Assembly (NCBI GenBank): GCA_002372175.1
Contig: DFIS01000017.1
Span: 1 to 63,947 of the forward strand
Source of the DNA: Solobacterium sp. UBA3691
GTDB taxonomy: Bacteria > Bacillota_I > Bacilli_A > Erysipelotrichales > Erysipelotrichaceae
Length of the DNA stretch: 63,947 nt
Reading direction: 5' to 3'
Positions 41,707 through 50,693 of this stretch are shown piece after piece (within the stretch, counting starts at the first letter, position 1; the number at the start of each line of letters is the position of its first letter). Position numbers and translations under genes: made by a program. The notes under the pieces are model-generated. The model did not search any database and was not told the origin of the DNA. It saw only the letters and a list, made by a program, of their open reading frames with translations.

Positions 41707-42199
41707 ATTCAGCTCTGTTCAGTTTATTAGCAAAATACGTTCTGCACTCGTCTATGCTCTTGCCCGTCGCCACCGACATTTCCTTAAACAGGTAATTCTC
41801 TGCCTTCTGCAGATATTCCCCGTCTATAGCTGCCAGCTTCTTGTGATTATCAAGCCTGGTTTTGTTTCTGAGATACGATGTTTTTATGATGCAGATCAGA
41901 TCTTCAAGACTGTCACTTCTCAGCAGCGCAACATACTGACTCTTCATATTTGCCTGCTTATCAGCGAGGGTCTCGATCGCAGGAGCACGCGAAAGCAGAT
42001 CTTCGATCTCTTCTTCTGTCAGAAGATCCCGCAGATGTCCGCCGGCATTTGCTACCGGAACGATCATCTTTGTCATCCCGCTCTCATCATTAAAAGGAAC
42101 GAGAATATAGCAGGTCTCTCCTGTGCGTTCGCTGACTACGGTCTCCTTTACTCTGCAAACATCTCTTTTGTATACTACAATATCGTTGATTTTGTACAT
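41705..42199 (-). CDS. CarD/CdnL-type RNA polymerase-binding regulator
   Basis: This 164-residue protein has an N-terminal Tudor-like RNA-polymerase-binding domain (YKINDIVVYKRDVCRVKETV, about 1-60) and a helical C-terminal domain (LICIIKTSYLRNKTR and FKEMSVATGKSIDE). CarD proteins bind the RNA polymerase beta lobe and stabilise open promoter complexes, affecting rRNA and stress promoters. GAGG lies before the ATG inside a perfect inverted repeat that also covers the -10 box. It has its own terminator. Confidence 0.92.
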   Translation of the reverse strand: MYKINDIVVYKRDVCRVKETVVSERTGETCYILVPFNDESGMTKMIVPVANAGGHLRDLLTEEEIEDLLSRAPAIETLADKQANMKSQYVALLRSDSLEDLICIIKTSYLRNKTRLDNHKKLAAIDGEYLQKAENYLFKEMSVATGKSIDECRTYFANKLNRAE

Positions 42200-42229
42200 A
42201 ATATACCTCGCTGCTGCAGGTATATTATA
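42200..42229 (-). promoter_or_regulatory. Inverted repeat over the carD transcription start and ribosome-binding site
   Basis: AATATACCT (42200-42208) and AGGTATATT (42218-42226) are perfect nine-base arms with a nine-base spacer. On the minus strand the -10 box TATAAT (42224-42229) overlaps the first arm, and the second arm holds the GAGG ribosome-binding site and ends at the start codon. It may be an operator, or a 5' hairpin that hides the start site. Confidence 0.7.
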
Positions 42230-42274
42230 TCATTTATTTACCCGTTTTTTCCCAAGCATAACGTGAAAAAAGTT

Positions 42275-43495
42275 CTAGATTATCTGAAGTAAAAAGAATT
42301 TCAGGTAATCTGTCTCGGGTACACTGATCAGCCGCGGATGATCGCATGCGGCATGCGTTTCCGCAATGATGCGCAGAGTGACGCCGGCTGCTTCCGATGC
42401 CTCTTTGAGCATCTGCCGGAAGCTCTCCGTATCCATGAAATGCGAACAGGAACAGGTCGCAAGATAGCCGCCTCTTTTCACCAGCCTCATCCCGTATGTA
42501 TTCAGTCTCAGATAACCGTTATAGGCATTGCGCAGCGTGCTTCTGCTTTTGGTAAATGCCGGCGGATCAAGGATGATCACATCAAACTTCCGGTGTTCCT
42601 GCAGATATGACTTCAGTTCTTCAAAGACATCTCCCTGCCGGAATTCGACACGGTCCTCCAGATGATTCAGCCTGGCATTTGTCCTGGCTGTATCAAGAGC
42701 TGTATCGGAGATATCAAGAGCTGTGACGGAGGCTGCCCCGCCGTAAGCCGCATTCAGGGCAAAAGAACCGGTATGCGTGCAGCAGTCCAGCACATCCATG
42801 TTTCCGGCGATCTTTCTGATCTCAAGACGGTTGTACTTCTGATCCAGGAAGAAGCCTGTCTTCTGTCCGTTCACAATATCAACTTCATACAGGATACCGT
42901 GCTCACTGATGATTACCTTATCCTTCGGTTCCGGGCTCAGGGCTTCATACCATCCCGTATACTGAGCAAGACCTTCCCGCCGCCGCAGATCACCGTCATT
43001 GCGCTCATAGATGCCGCTGACAGTAACGCCGTATTCCTGCAGACCGCTGACCAGAGCTCTGTAGATCACATCCCGGCGCAGATCAATACCGTAGGAAGAG
43101 ACTTCCGTGACCAGGATATCTCCGTATTTGTCTGCGGTCAGTCCCGGCAGACCGTCCGCCTCACCGTGGATCAGACGGCAGTTGGCGAAGTCTTCACCCA
43201 TGACCTCATGCCGGTACTTCAGGGCATAGGCTGTACGTCTTGCGAAAAAGGCATCATCAAACTTCTCATTCGCATTGTGATCAAGGATACGTATGCGTAT
43301 CTTTGAGTTTGCACTGTAAAGTCCTGAGCCGAGATAATTGTGCTTTCTGCCGAAGACATCGACGATACTGCCGTTTTCCGGTTCGGCACTGATCTCCGTG
43401 ATCTCATCTTCATATACCCACGGATGTCCGCCGCGGATGCGTTTCTCCTGTTTCGGGGTCACCGTACAGGCTGTAAATGTTCTCTCTGTTTTCAT
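42275..43495 (-). CDS. RlmI-like 23S rRNA (cytosine-C5)-methyltransferase
   Basis: This 406-residue SAM-dependent enzyme has an N-terminal PUA domain (RIRGGHPWVYEDEI, VDVFGRKHNYLGSGLYS), the EEHRMD-type middle (KTGFFLDQKYNR), and a Rossmann methyltransferase domain (VLDCCTHTGSFALNAAYGGA, VIILDPPAFTKS, LATCSCSHFM). E. coli RlmI methylates C1962 of 23S rRNA. The start has no strong ribosome-binding site; GATAAT lies nine bases before it, so a very short leader is possible. Confidence 0.88.
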   Translation of the reverse strand: MKTERTFTACTVTPKQEKRIRGGHPWVYEDEITEISAEPENGSIVDVFGRKHNYLGSGLYSANSKIRIRILDHNANEKFDDAFFARRTAYALKYRHEVMGEDFANCRLIHGEADGLPGLTADKYGDILVTEVSSYGIDLRRDVIYRALVSGLQEYGVTVSGIYERNDGDLRRREGLAQYTGWYEALSPEPKDKVIISEHGILYEVDIVNGQKTGFFLDQKYNRLEIRKIAGNMDVLDCCTHTGSFALNAAYGGAASVTALDISDTALDTARTNARLNHLEDRVEFRQGDVFEELKSYLQEHRKFDVIILDPPAFTKSRSTLRNAYNGYLRLNTYGMRLVKRGGYLATCSCSHFMDTESFRQMLKEASEAAGVTLRIIAETHAACDHPRLISVPETDYLKFFLLQII

Positions 43496-43505
43496 ACAAG
43501 TAATA

Positions 43506-43534
43506 TTATCATGTTTGTTTCTTTCTAGTATAAT
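43506..43534 (+). promoter_or_regulatory. Promoter of the MBOAT gene, near-leaderless
   Basis: TTATCA (43506-43511), a 17-base spacer and a perfect TATAAT (43529-43534). Nine bases separate the -10 from ATG 43544, giving a predicted leader of about three bases. The reverse strand reads TATACT over the same bases, so a divergent -10 for the RlmI-like gene overlaps it. Confidence 0.6.
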
Positions 43535-43543
43535 AATTGGGCT

Positions 43544-44935
43544 ATGGTATTCAGTTCACTGACATTCCTGTTTGCTTATCTGCCGCTTGTGCTGCTGGCC
43601 TATTTTACCGTACCGCTGCGTTTCCGCAATCTGGTGCTGCTTCTGGTCAGCCTTTTCTTCTACGGCTGGGGTGAACCTGTCTATGTCCTGATCATGATCG
43701 CCTCGATCACTGTCAACTGGCTCTTCGGACTGTATATTGCCAGATACAGAGATACCGCCCCGGCAAAGGCCAAACGGGGACTCGTGCTGTGCATCGTTTT
43801 TAACCTGCTCCTGCTCGGTTTCTTCAAGTACTGGGATTTCCTCGCCGTCAACCTGAACCGGCTGAATATACGCTTCATAAAGCCTCTGAGACTGGGTCTG
43901 CCGATCGGCATCAGCTTCTATACGTTCCAGACGATGTCCTATCCGATCGATCTCTGGCGCGGGGAGACGACCGTCCAGAAAAGCATCGTACGCTTCGGTG
44001 CCTATGTCAGTATGTTTCCGCAGCTGATCGCCGGTCCGATCGTACGCTATACGGATATTGCCGAACAGCTGGAGGAACGCAGCACCGATACCGATAAGTT
44101 CTATCACGGTGTCATGCGCTTCCTGTGCGGTCTTGCCAAAAAAGTACTGCTGGCCAACCGTGTCGGCATGATCTTTGAAGAGATCTCCGTACTGCCGGCC
44201 TTCAGCCAGTCTGCTCTGACCGCCTGGATCGGTATACTGGCCTATGCTTTCCAGATCTATTTTGACTTCAGCGGCTATTCCGACATGGCGATCGGTCTCG
44301 GTAAGATCTTCGGCTTTGACTTCCTTGAGAACTTCAATTACCCGTATATCTCCCGCTCCGTCACGGAATTCTGGAGACGCTGGCATATGTCCCTGTCCTA
44401 CTGGTTCCGTGATTACGTATACATTCCCCTCGGCGGCAACCGCTGCGGTCTTCCCCGGCAGATCTTTAACATCACCGTTGTCTGGCTGCTGACGGGATTC
44501 TGGCACGGTGCTTCCTGGAACTTTGTGCTCTGGGGTGTCTTCTACGGCTTAGTGCTGATCATCGAAAAGATCTTCCTGCTTAAACACCTGCAGAAACTGC
44601 CGGCCTGGATCGGGCATCTCTATACGATCCTGATCGTATTGTTTGCCTGGGTCCTGTTTGCCTTTACGGATATCGCCAAAGGCATGACGTACTTCTCCTA
44701 CATGATGGGCTCTCAGGGTCTTGTCAACGGTCTTGCCCTGTACTATCTGCGTGATGCCGGTATCCTGCTGGTCATCTGTGCTCTGGCTTCCACACCGTAC
44801 TTCCGCGATCACTTCTCTGTCTATGACACAAAGCTGAAATATGTGGCACCGGTGCTTGCCTTGCTGTGTCTGTTTGTATGTACAGCATTCATCGTTGATG
44901 CCTCATACAATCCGTTCTTATACTTCAGGTTCTGA
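43544..44935 (+). CDS. MBOAT-family O-acyltransferase (AlgI/DltB-like)
   Basis: This 463-residue enzyme has about ten to eleven membrane helices. The AlgI-type motifs are present: PIGISFYTFQTMSYPIDLWR, FPQLIAGPIVRY, FWRRWHMSLSYWFRDYVYIP and FWHGASWNFVLWG with the catalytic histidine. Such proteins move an acyl group, usually acetyl, across the membrane for O-acylation of an exopolysaccharide or wall polymer. The DHHW partner follows, its ATG overlapping the stop codon, which makes a complete transfer pair. Confidence 0.93.
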   Translation: MVFSSLTFLFAYLPLVLLAYFTVPLRFRNLVLLLVSLFFYGWGEPVYVLIMIASITVNWLFGLYIARYRDTAPAKAKRGLVLCIVFNLLLLGFFKYWDFLAVNLNRLNIRFIKPLRLGLPIGISFYTFQTMSYPIDLWRGETTVQKSIVRFGAYVSMFPQLIAGPIVRYTDIAEQLEERSTDTDKFYHGVMRFLCGLAKKVLLANRVGMIFEEISVLPAFSQSALTAWIGILAYAFQIYFDFSGYSDMAIGLGKIFGFDFLENFNYPYISRSVTEFWRRWHMSLSYWFRDYVYIPLGGNRCGLPRQIFNITVVWLLTGFWHGASWNFVLWGVFYGLVLIIEKIFLLKHLQKLPAWIGHLYTILIVLFAWVLFAFTDIAKGMTYFSYMMGSQGLVNGLALYYLRDAGILLVICALASTPYFRDHFSVYDTKLKYVAPVLALLCLFVCTAFIVDASYNPFLYFRF

Positions 44936-46053
44936 TGATGAAAAAACACATGACGGAAAAACTGACTGTACTGCTGTTTCTCGGGTTTATCGGGATCCTT
45001 TCGGTATGCAATCTGTTTGTGCCGCAGAAGACATTCTCCGACAACGAGAACCGTCCCCTGGCATCCTTTCCGCCCCTTTCCGGTATCTTCTCCGGTCATT
45101 TCGACGATGACTTTGAGACCTGGTTCAGCGATCAGTTCATCGCCCGCGATCTCTGGATCGAAGCCAAATCTTTTGTGACCCTGCATACCGGCTCCTTGCA
45201 GAACAACGACGTATACAAGGCAAAGGACGGCAGTCTGATCAGACGCTTCCAGACCTACGATGAACGCACGCCGATGCGCAACAGCGCAATGATCCGCACG
45301 TTCCTCGACGAGCAGAATATTCAGGCCAATATGATCATAGTGCCTACAGCTGCAGATATCCGCGAAGATGTCCTGCCGGCAGGTGCCTGGAATCTTGACC
45401 AGCAGAAGCTCCTGCAGGAATTGCAGAAACAGTTCCCCGACCAGAACTTCCCGGATCTGTATACGGCATTAAAAGAAACAGAAACAGAATTGCAGAGAAC
45501 AGGTGCTTCTGCCTATTTCCGTACCGATCACCACTGGAATGAACAAGGCGCATTTACTGCCTATAACCTGATCTGCAGAGATATTCTGCACTGTTCCCCC
45601 CATCATTTCACTTACACAAAAGTAAGCGATGATTTCCGCGGTACGATGTATTCACGCTCCGGTATCTTTACCACACCGGGTGAGCCGATCATGCGTTTCG
45701 ATACCGAAGGCCTGACCGCAAAGGTCACCTACGAAGACGGCACCGTGATCCCTTCCCTGTTCTCTGACAAACGCCTGCAGGAGAAGGACAAATACATGTA
45801 TTATCTGGACGGCAATCATCCCTATGTTCATATCGAGACAAATGCCAGAGGCGGTCATGCGGTGATCATCAAGGACTCCTATGCCCATATTCTGGTGCCG
45901 TATCTTGCGTCCGAATACAGTGTCATAGACATGATCGATCTGCGCTACTACCGTGATCCCGTATCCGAACTGATCACCGATGATACCGATGTTTACTTTA
46001 TCTACAGTCTTGATAACTTCTGTGAAGACCCTTATCTGGCATTTCTGAGGTAG
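44935..46053 (+). CDS. DHHW-family protein, extracellular partner of the MBOAT acyltransferase
   Basis: This 372-residue protein has an N-terminal membrane anchor (LTVLLFLGFIGILSVCN) and a surface SGNH-like domain of the AlgX/DHHW type. The DHHW motif is in YFRTDHHWNEQGA (about residue 197), and a probable serine is in IIKDSYAHILVPYL. SDNENRPLASFP near the start is typical of the family. The start is ATG 44935 or the adjacent 44938, overlapping the MBOAT stop. It probably receives the acetyl group from the MBOAT protein and modifies a polysaccharide; the polymer is unknown. Confidence 0.88.
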   Translation: MMKKHMTEKLTVLLFLGFIGILSVCNLFVPQKTFSDNENRPLASFPPLSGIFSGHFDDDFETWFSDQFIARDLWIEAKSFVTLHTGSLQNNDVYKAKDGSLIRRFQTYDERTPMRNSAMIRTFLDEQNIQANMIIVPTAADIREDVLPAGAWNLDQQKLLQELQKQFPDQNFPDLYTALKETETELQRTGASAYFRTDHHWNEQGAFTAYNLICRDILHCSPHHFTYTKVSDDFRGTMYSRSGIFTTPGEPIMRFDTEGLTAKVTYEDGTVIPSLFSDKRLQEKDKYMYYLDGNHPYVHIETNARGGHAVIIKDSYAHILVPYLASEYSVIDMIDLRYYRDPVSELITDDTDVYFIYSLDNFCEDPYLAFLR

Positions 46054-46056
46054 CCT

Positions 46057-47382
46057 ATGGAACTGAAATTCATCAAAGCCGGCATCAACGGAGAAGGCAT
46101 CGCATACATCAGCAGACAGCCTGTTTTCTGTGAAGGAGTTTATCCCGGGGAGACTGCCGAAGTAAAGATCACACAGAAAAACGAGCACTACAGTATTGCC
46201 GAGCTTGTTCGTATCAAAGAGAGATCACCGCACCGCATCCGTCCTCTCTGTCCGCATATGCGTGAGTGCGGCGGCTGTCCGTTCATGGCTCTTGATACAG
46301 AAGCACAGCACGAGTATAAGACAGAACTGCTGGCAGAAGCCCTTTGGAAATATGCCCGCATCAGACGTACGAATATCCGGAAAATGCACGGTGCTCTCTC
46401 GTTTAGCGGTTACCGCACGGCCTGCAAACTGCCTGCCGGAGAAAAAGACGGAGAACTCGTTACCGGCATGTATGCACGCAATTCCAACCGTTTTATCCCG
46501 ATCGATGACTGTCCTGCACATACGGAGGCTCTGGAGAATACCCGCAAAGCAGTTCTTGCGGTACTGAACAGGCATGGCATGACGGTCTATGATCCGTGTA
46601 CACGTACGGGTCTTCGCTATCTTGTGCTGCGGACGATCGGTGAAGAAAGTCAGCTGACCCTGGTCACCGGCAAACAGAGACTGTCAAGAGAAATGATCGA
46701 TGATCTTTCAGAGATACCGACGATGAAAGGCGTCTTCCAGAGTATCAATACCAAACGCAAGACCAGAGATGCCGTCGGCAGTGATCCCCTGCTGCTGTAT
46801 GGAGAACCGCATATCCTGATCACCATCTCCGGCATACACCTGCAGCTGAGTCCGCGCTCTTTCTTCCAGCTGAATGCCGAAGAAGCAGAAAAGCTCTACG
46901 CGATGGCTGTATCAAAGATCGATCCCTGCGAAAGACTTGTTGAGGCATACTGCGGTGTCGGTGCAATGTCGCTGCTGGCATCAGACAAGGCTGCCGATAT
47001 CACCGGTATCGAGAATGTCCCGGAAGCTGTTGATAACGCAGCACAGAATGCCGCTCTGAACGGTATTGCCAATACCGCCTTCATCTGTGCGGACGCTGCC
47101 GAAGAACTGCTGAAACAGACGCGGAAAGAGTCCATAGATACGATCCTGGCCGACCCTCCGCGTGCCGGTCTCTCCGATGAAATGCTGGAGGCGATCCTGC
47201 AGGCAAAGCCAAAGCGTATCGTCTACGTGTCCTGCAACCCCGCCACTCTGGCAAAGAACCTGAATGTGCTGAAGCATGCCTACCACATCGTGACGATCAT
47301 CCCGTGGGATATGTTTCCGGGAACTGCCCAGGTGGAATCCATTACAGTCATGGTCAGAATGAACGAAAAAAACAACTCCTGA
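46057..47382 (+). CDS. RumA/RlmD-type RNA (uracil-C5)-methyltransferase
   Basis: This 441-residue enzyme methylates C5 of a uridine in 23S rRNA or tRNA. A TRAM beta-barrel forms residues 1-60. The 4Fe-4S cysteines follow (CPHMRECGGCPF near 68-79). The catalytic domain has VEAYCGVGAMSL, LADPPRAGLS and the nucleophile cysteine in VYVSCNPATLAKNL. RlmD, RlmCD and TrmA-like paralogues cannot be told apart from sequence alone. It begins three bases after the DHHW stop and ends in a terminator loop. Confidence 0.92.
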   Translation: MELKFIKAGINGEGIAYISRQPVFCEGVYPGETAEVKITQKNEHYSIAELVRIKERSPHRIRPLCPHMRECGGCPFMALDTEAQHEYKTELLAEALWKYARIRRTNIRKMHGALSFSGYRTACKLPAGEKDGELVTGMYARNSNRFIPIDDCPAHTEALENTRKAVLAVLNRHGMTVYDPCTRTGLRYLVLRTIGEESQLTLVTGKQRLSREMIDDLSEIPTMKGVFQSINTKRKTRDAVGSDPLLLYGEPHILITISGIHLQLSPRSFFQLNAEEAEKLYAMAVSKIDPCERLVEAYCGVGAMSLLASDKAADITGIENVPEAVDNAAQNAALNGIANTAFICADAAEELLKQTRKESIDTILADPPRAGLSDEMLEAILQAKPKRIVYVSCNPATLAKNLNVLKHAYHIVTIIPWDMFPGTAQVESITVMVRMNEKNNS

Positions 47383-47394
47383 GGGAGTTGTTTT
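47369..47394. terminator. Bidirectional terminator after the RumA-type gene
   Basis: AAAACAACTCC and GGAGTTGTTTT pair around TGAG; the stop codon lies in the loop. It separates the convergent methyltransferase and lipoprotein genes. Confidence 0.88.
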
Positions 47395-47403
47395 CATATA
47401 AGA

Positions 47404-48147
47404 CTACTTGGAAGCGCTGACTGCAGTGACATGAGGCTGAGGGCCTTCATACCAGTACAGGAAACCTTCTACATCGATCTTATCGCCGACCTTGAGTTCC
47501 TTGACCGCCTTGTATACATCTGTATCCTTGCCTGTCAGATAGGACTCAACCGTGAATGAGTAGACCTGACCATCCTTGGAAACATTGAAGTACAGGTCAT
47601 CACCCTCGGAACCGGAACCATCCCAGTTGTACAGGAAGGCATCACCGGCATCATTCGCTGCTTCGACTGTCAGACCCTTGAAGCTGACCTTCATGTTCTG
47701 CTTGTCGATCAGACCATCTGTACCCAGCAGACTTGTCGCATCAACAGGTTCTGCGATATAGTTGCCGTCGAGGATCTCCCACTCAGCACCTTCATCAATT
47801 TCAACTTCACCGGACCATACAGCTTTATAGCCGTGAACCTTGATCTTTGTGCCGGGTGTCAGTTTCTTGTATTCCTCTTCTGTGCAGGGCATGCCGTAGA
47901 TGAAGTATCCGCCTTCAGCATCCTGTGTATAGAATCTTGCGGCGCCTTCCCACCAGGACTGACTGCCCTGAATGTAAGTCTCGATCGTTACTTCACTGCC
48001 GGTTTCTGCAGCAGCATACTCAGCATACGTCATGACGCCTTCACCCTTTTCGGTGTCGGCTTTTCCGGCTCCATTGCCGCTTCCCTTACTGCATCCGACA
48101 GTAAGCAGAAGAAGTGAGGCCATCAATACATTTCCTAACTTTTTCAT
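47404..48147 (-). CDS. Secreted lipoprotein with OB-fold-like domains
   Basis: This 247-residue protein has a lipoprotein signal (LLLLTVGC, cysteine 19) and a glycine/charge-rich linker. Two beta-rich modules follow: SEVTIETYIQGSQSWW with FYTQDAEGGYFIYGM, and KVSFKGLTVEAANDAG with VGDKIDVEGFLYWYEGPQPH. The pattern resembles OB-fold DNA/ligand-binding lipoproteins, but no family is certain. It has its own promoter, with a symmetric site downstream of the -10, and follows the ABC operon. Confidence 0.82.
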   Translation of the reverse strand: MKKLGNVLMASLLLLTVGCSKGSGNGAGKADTEKGEGVMTYAEYAAAETGSEVTIETYIQGSQSWWEGAARFYTQDAEGGYFIYGMPCTEEEYKKLTPGTKIKVHGYKAVWSGEVEIDEGAEWEILDGNYIAEPVDATSLLGTDGLIDKQNMKVSFKGLTVEAANDAGDAFLYNWDGSGSEGDDLYFNVSKDGQVYSFTVESYLTGKDTDVYKAVKELKVGDKIDVEGFLYWYEGPQPHVTAVSASK

Positions 48148-48163
48148 TTCTTTCTCCCTATTC

Positions 48164-48177
48164 TGTGAAAATTCACA
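48164..48177 (-). promoter_or_regulatory. Palindrome in the leader of the lipoprotein gene
   Basis: TGTGAA-AA-TTCACA lies between a TATAAT box (minus strand, about 48183-48188) and the ribosome-binding site GGGAG. A repressor bound there would block the start of transcription. Confidence 0.6.
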
Positions 48178-48218
48178 AATTAATTATACTCTTGTTTTCG
48201 TCAAATGCGGAAATTATA

Positions 48219-49808
48219 TCAGTTCTGTGCGCGTTTCTTCAGCTGCTCTCTGCCGACATACAGCAGGATCATGATCCATGTCAGCACCAGTACGCTCAGC
48301 AGCGCTTTCGCCGTTGCCGGAAGCGGACCGAGATCCTCTTCATCCCGGCTGCCCGTATCTGCCTTCTGATCAAGTCTGTACAGTGCCGTAACATTATCGA
48401 ACTCCTTGTCGATATATGCCTCATCAACGGTCTGCTTACGGCGTATGCTCTTAGCCGTATCCTCGATCATCTGTCCTGCCGCATCCCTGAGCGATGTACT
48501 GCCGTTGAACACAGGCGTGACAAACGTATTCTCAATATTCTCAAGAAGCAGCCTGGAAGCCGCGATCTTGACATGATAGTGCTCCTTCAGATCACTGCCG
48601 CTGAGGGCAAGATACTCCTGGTATGCATTACTTTCCTGTGCCTTGGAAGTAACCGGGATATACCCTTCCGTCTCCGCATACGCTGTCTGTACCTCATTTG
48701 TCAGCAGATACTGCGCAAACAGCCACGATGCCAGAACTTCCTGACTGTCAGCCTTGTTGAAAATACAGATCGAAGGTCCCTGCGAGATCATCTGCGGATG
48801 TTCGGGGTCGTACTGCGGAATCATCCTGACTTCCGTCTCAAACGGAACCACCCGCTCGGCAGGGATATCCATTAACGGTGCATCACTGCCCATCCATGTC
48901 GCTCCGGCTGTGGAATCAACCGCAAAGATACACTGACCGGCATTGAAGAAGTTGCCCGGATAACCCGAGATCTTGAAGGTTGAGAAGGCATCGGTGCGGA
49001 CAGTGTCAGCAACCGTACGCAGGATCTCCTTTGTCGTATCATTAAAGATCTCAACCGTGCCGTCAGGCTGCGAATACCCTGCCCCGCGCTGTTTCAGCAT
49101 CTGGATCATCATGTTATCCGTAGACTTGTAGATAAACGGAAGCATCACCTTCTGTCCGTTAAGAACATATGTACCGTCCGCATCCTTTTCCGTCGCTGCC
49201 TGAGCGATCTCAAAGATCAGATCCCATGTCAGGATCTCGGGGATCTCATACCCGAGTTTTTCCACGAAGGTCTTATTGATATACAGTGCTTCGGTTGAAC
49301 GCATGTAGGGAATCGCGTAATGCTGATCACTGACGATACATTCTTCCAGAAACTTCGGGATCACTTCGTCATAGGCAGGACCGTCAAACTTCAGTGCACT
49401 GCCGCCGAAGCCGTACTGCTCATCCGCAAACAGTTCATCCAGCGGTACGACGATATTCTGACCGGTGATATATGTCGCAATATGATCCGGATAGGTTATA
49501 CATACATTCGGTGTCGTATTCGTTGAAATATTCGTAATGACATCATTGTAGATACGTCCGTAATCCGTATACAGACGCATATTGACGGTGATATTCGGAT
49601 AGAGTTCCTCAAAGTTACGGATCGCTTTCTCGTAGATCATCGTCTGTGTCTTATTCGTATCATTCTTCGCCCAGAATGTGATCTCATATGTCTTTGTCTC
49701 ATCAAAGCCCTCCGGGATCACAAATGCATGCATGCCCTTGGAGCCATGACATCCGCTTACCGTCAGTGCAAGCAGAAGAACACAGAGACAGGATATCAGC
49801 TTTCTCAT
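48219..49808 (-). CDS. Sugar ABC transporter solute-binding lipoprotein with a C-terminal membrane helix
   Basis: This 529-residue protein has a lipobox (LALTVSGC, cysteine 20) and a family-1 solute-binding fold (EITFWAKNDTNKTQTMIYEK, VCITYPDHIATYITG, IPYMRSTEALYINKTF). Unusually it ends with a membrane helix (ALLSVLVLTWIMILLYVGRE, about 497-516) and a basic tail, so it is held at both ends. It is the last gene of the operon. The UgpB-like region suggests a sugar or glycerophosphodiester ligand, not proven. Confidence 0.88.
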   Translation of the reverse strand: MRKLISCLCVLLLALTVSGCHGSKGMHAFVIPEGFDETKTYEITFWAKNDTNKTQTMIYEKAIRNFEELYPNITVNMRLYTDYGRIYNDVITNISTNTTPNVCITYPDHIATYITGQNIVVPLDELFADEQYGFGGSALKFDGPAYDEVIPKFLEECIVSDQHYAIPYMRSTEALYINKTFVEKLGYEIPEILTWDLIFEIAQAATEKDADGTYVLNGQKVMLPFIYKSTDNMMIQMLKQRGAGYSQPDGTVEIFNDTTKEILRTVADTVRTDAFSTFKISGYPGNFFNAGQCIFAVDSTAGATWMGSDAPLMDIPAERVVPFETEVRMIPQYDPEHPQMISQGPSICIFNKADSQEVLASWLFAQYLLTNEVQTAYAETEGYIPVTSKAQESNAYQEYLALSGSDLKEHYHVKIAASRLLLENIENTFVTPVFNGSTSLRDAAGQMIEDTAKSIRRKQTVDEAYIDKEFDNVTALYRLDQKADTGSRDEEDLGPLPATAKALLSVLVLTWIMILLYVGREQLKKRAQN

Positions 49809-50683
49809 CCCTTTGTGCCTCCCCGGGATACACCCGCCATGATCTTTTTGTGAAAGATCAGAAACAGAATGATCAGCGGTACGGAGATCACCACGACAGC
49901 AGCCATCATGGCCGGTATATTCTCCCTGCCGAAGCCATTCTCACGGATCTCCTGAATACCGTTGGAGACAAGGAAATACGACGGTGAATCGGTGATCAGA
50001 CGCGGCCATACATATGCATTCCAGCACTCGATGACCTTCAGGATCGTGATCGTTACGATCGTCGGCTGACAGATCGGGATCATGACCTTGAACAGATACT
50101 TCAGATCCGATGTCCCGTCCACCTTGGCAGCCTTGTACAGTTCATCCGGCACCTGCTCAAAGTTTTCCTTCAGCAGATAGATATAAAAGACGGAAGTGAT
50201 CGAAGGCAGGATCAGACCGGCAAACGTATTGCGCATGCCGAGGTTTGTGATCGTGACAAAGTTTGTGATAATGACCAGTTCATTGGGGATCATCATCAAG
50301 GCCAGAAACAGCGTAAACAGCAGATTGCGTCCGCGGAATTCCAGCCGTGCAAAGGCATACGCAGCCAGTACGGTCACCACCAGCATGACCCCTGTCGTGA
50401 TCAGCGTATAGATCACCGTATTGCCGAAGTAGCGCATCAGCGGAACAGCCGTAAACGCATCTGCATAGTTCTGCATTGTTGGATTAGCCGTGAACAGCTG
50501 CGGTATATATTCAGCATTGTAGGATCCGTAGCTCTTTACAGAGGTCAGAACCATCCAGTAGAACGGAAACAGCACGATCAGAGCCCAGATCACAAGCAGA
50601 ATATACGTAACTGTACGGATCACGCGCTGACGGCGCAGAGCAGATCTTTCAATGACATCAAAGTTATCTGTATTAGCACTCAT
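49805..50683 (-). CDS. Sugar ABC transporter permease (UgpE/MalG type)
   Basis: This 292-residue permease has six membrane helices. The EAA loop that contacts the ATPase reads ELYKAAKVDGTSDLKYLFKV, and MIPNELVIITNF is typical of the MalG branch. The start at 50683 (MSANTDN) follows GAGGTGACGG; six codons upstream would overlap the other permease. Its stop overlaps the solute-binding protein start by four bases. Confidence 0.93.
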   Translation of the reverse strand: MSANTDNFDVIERSALRRQRVIRTVTYILLVIWALIVLFPFYWMVLTSVKSYGSYNAEYIPQLFTANPTMQNYADAFTAVPLMRYFGNTVIYTLITTGVMLVVTVLAAYAFARLEFRGRNLLFTLFLALMMIPNELVIITNFVTITNLGMRNTFAGLILPSITSVFYIYLLKENFEQVPDELYKAAKVDGTSDLKYLFKVMIPICQPTIVTITILKVIECWNAYVWPRLITDSPSYFLVSNGIQEIRENGFGRENIPAMMAAVVVISVPLIILFLIFHKKIMAGVSRGGTKG

Positions 50684-50693
50684 TTCCGTCACC

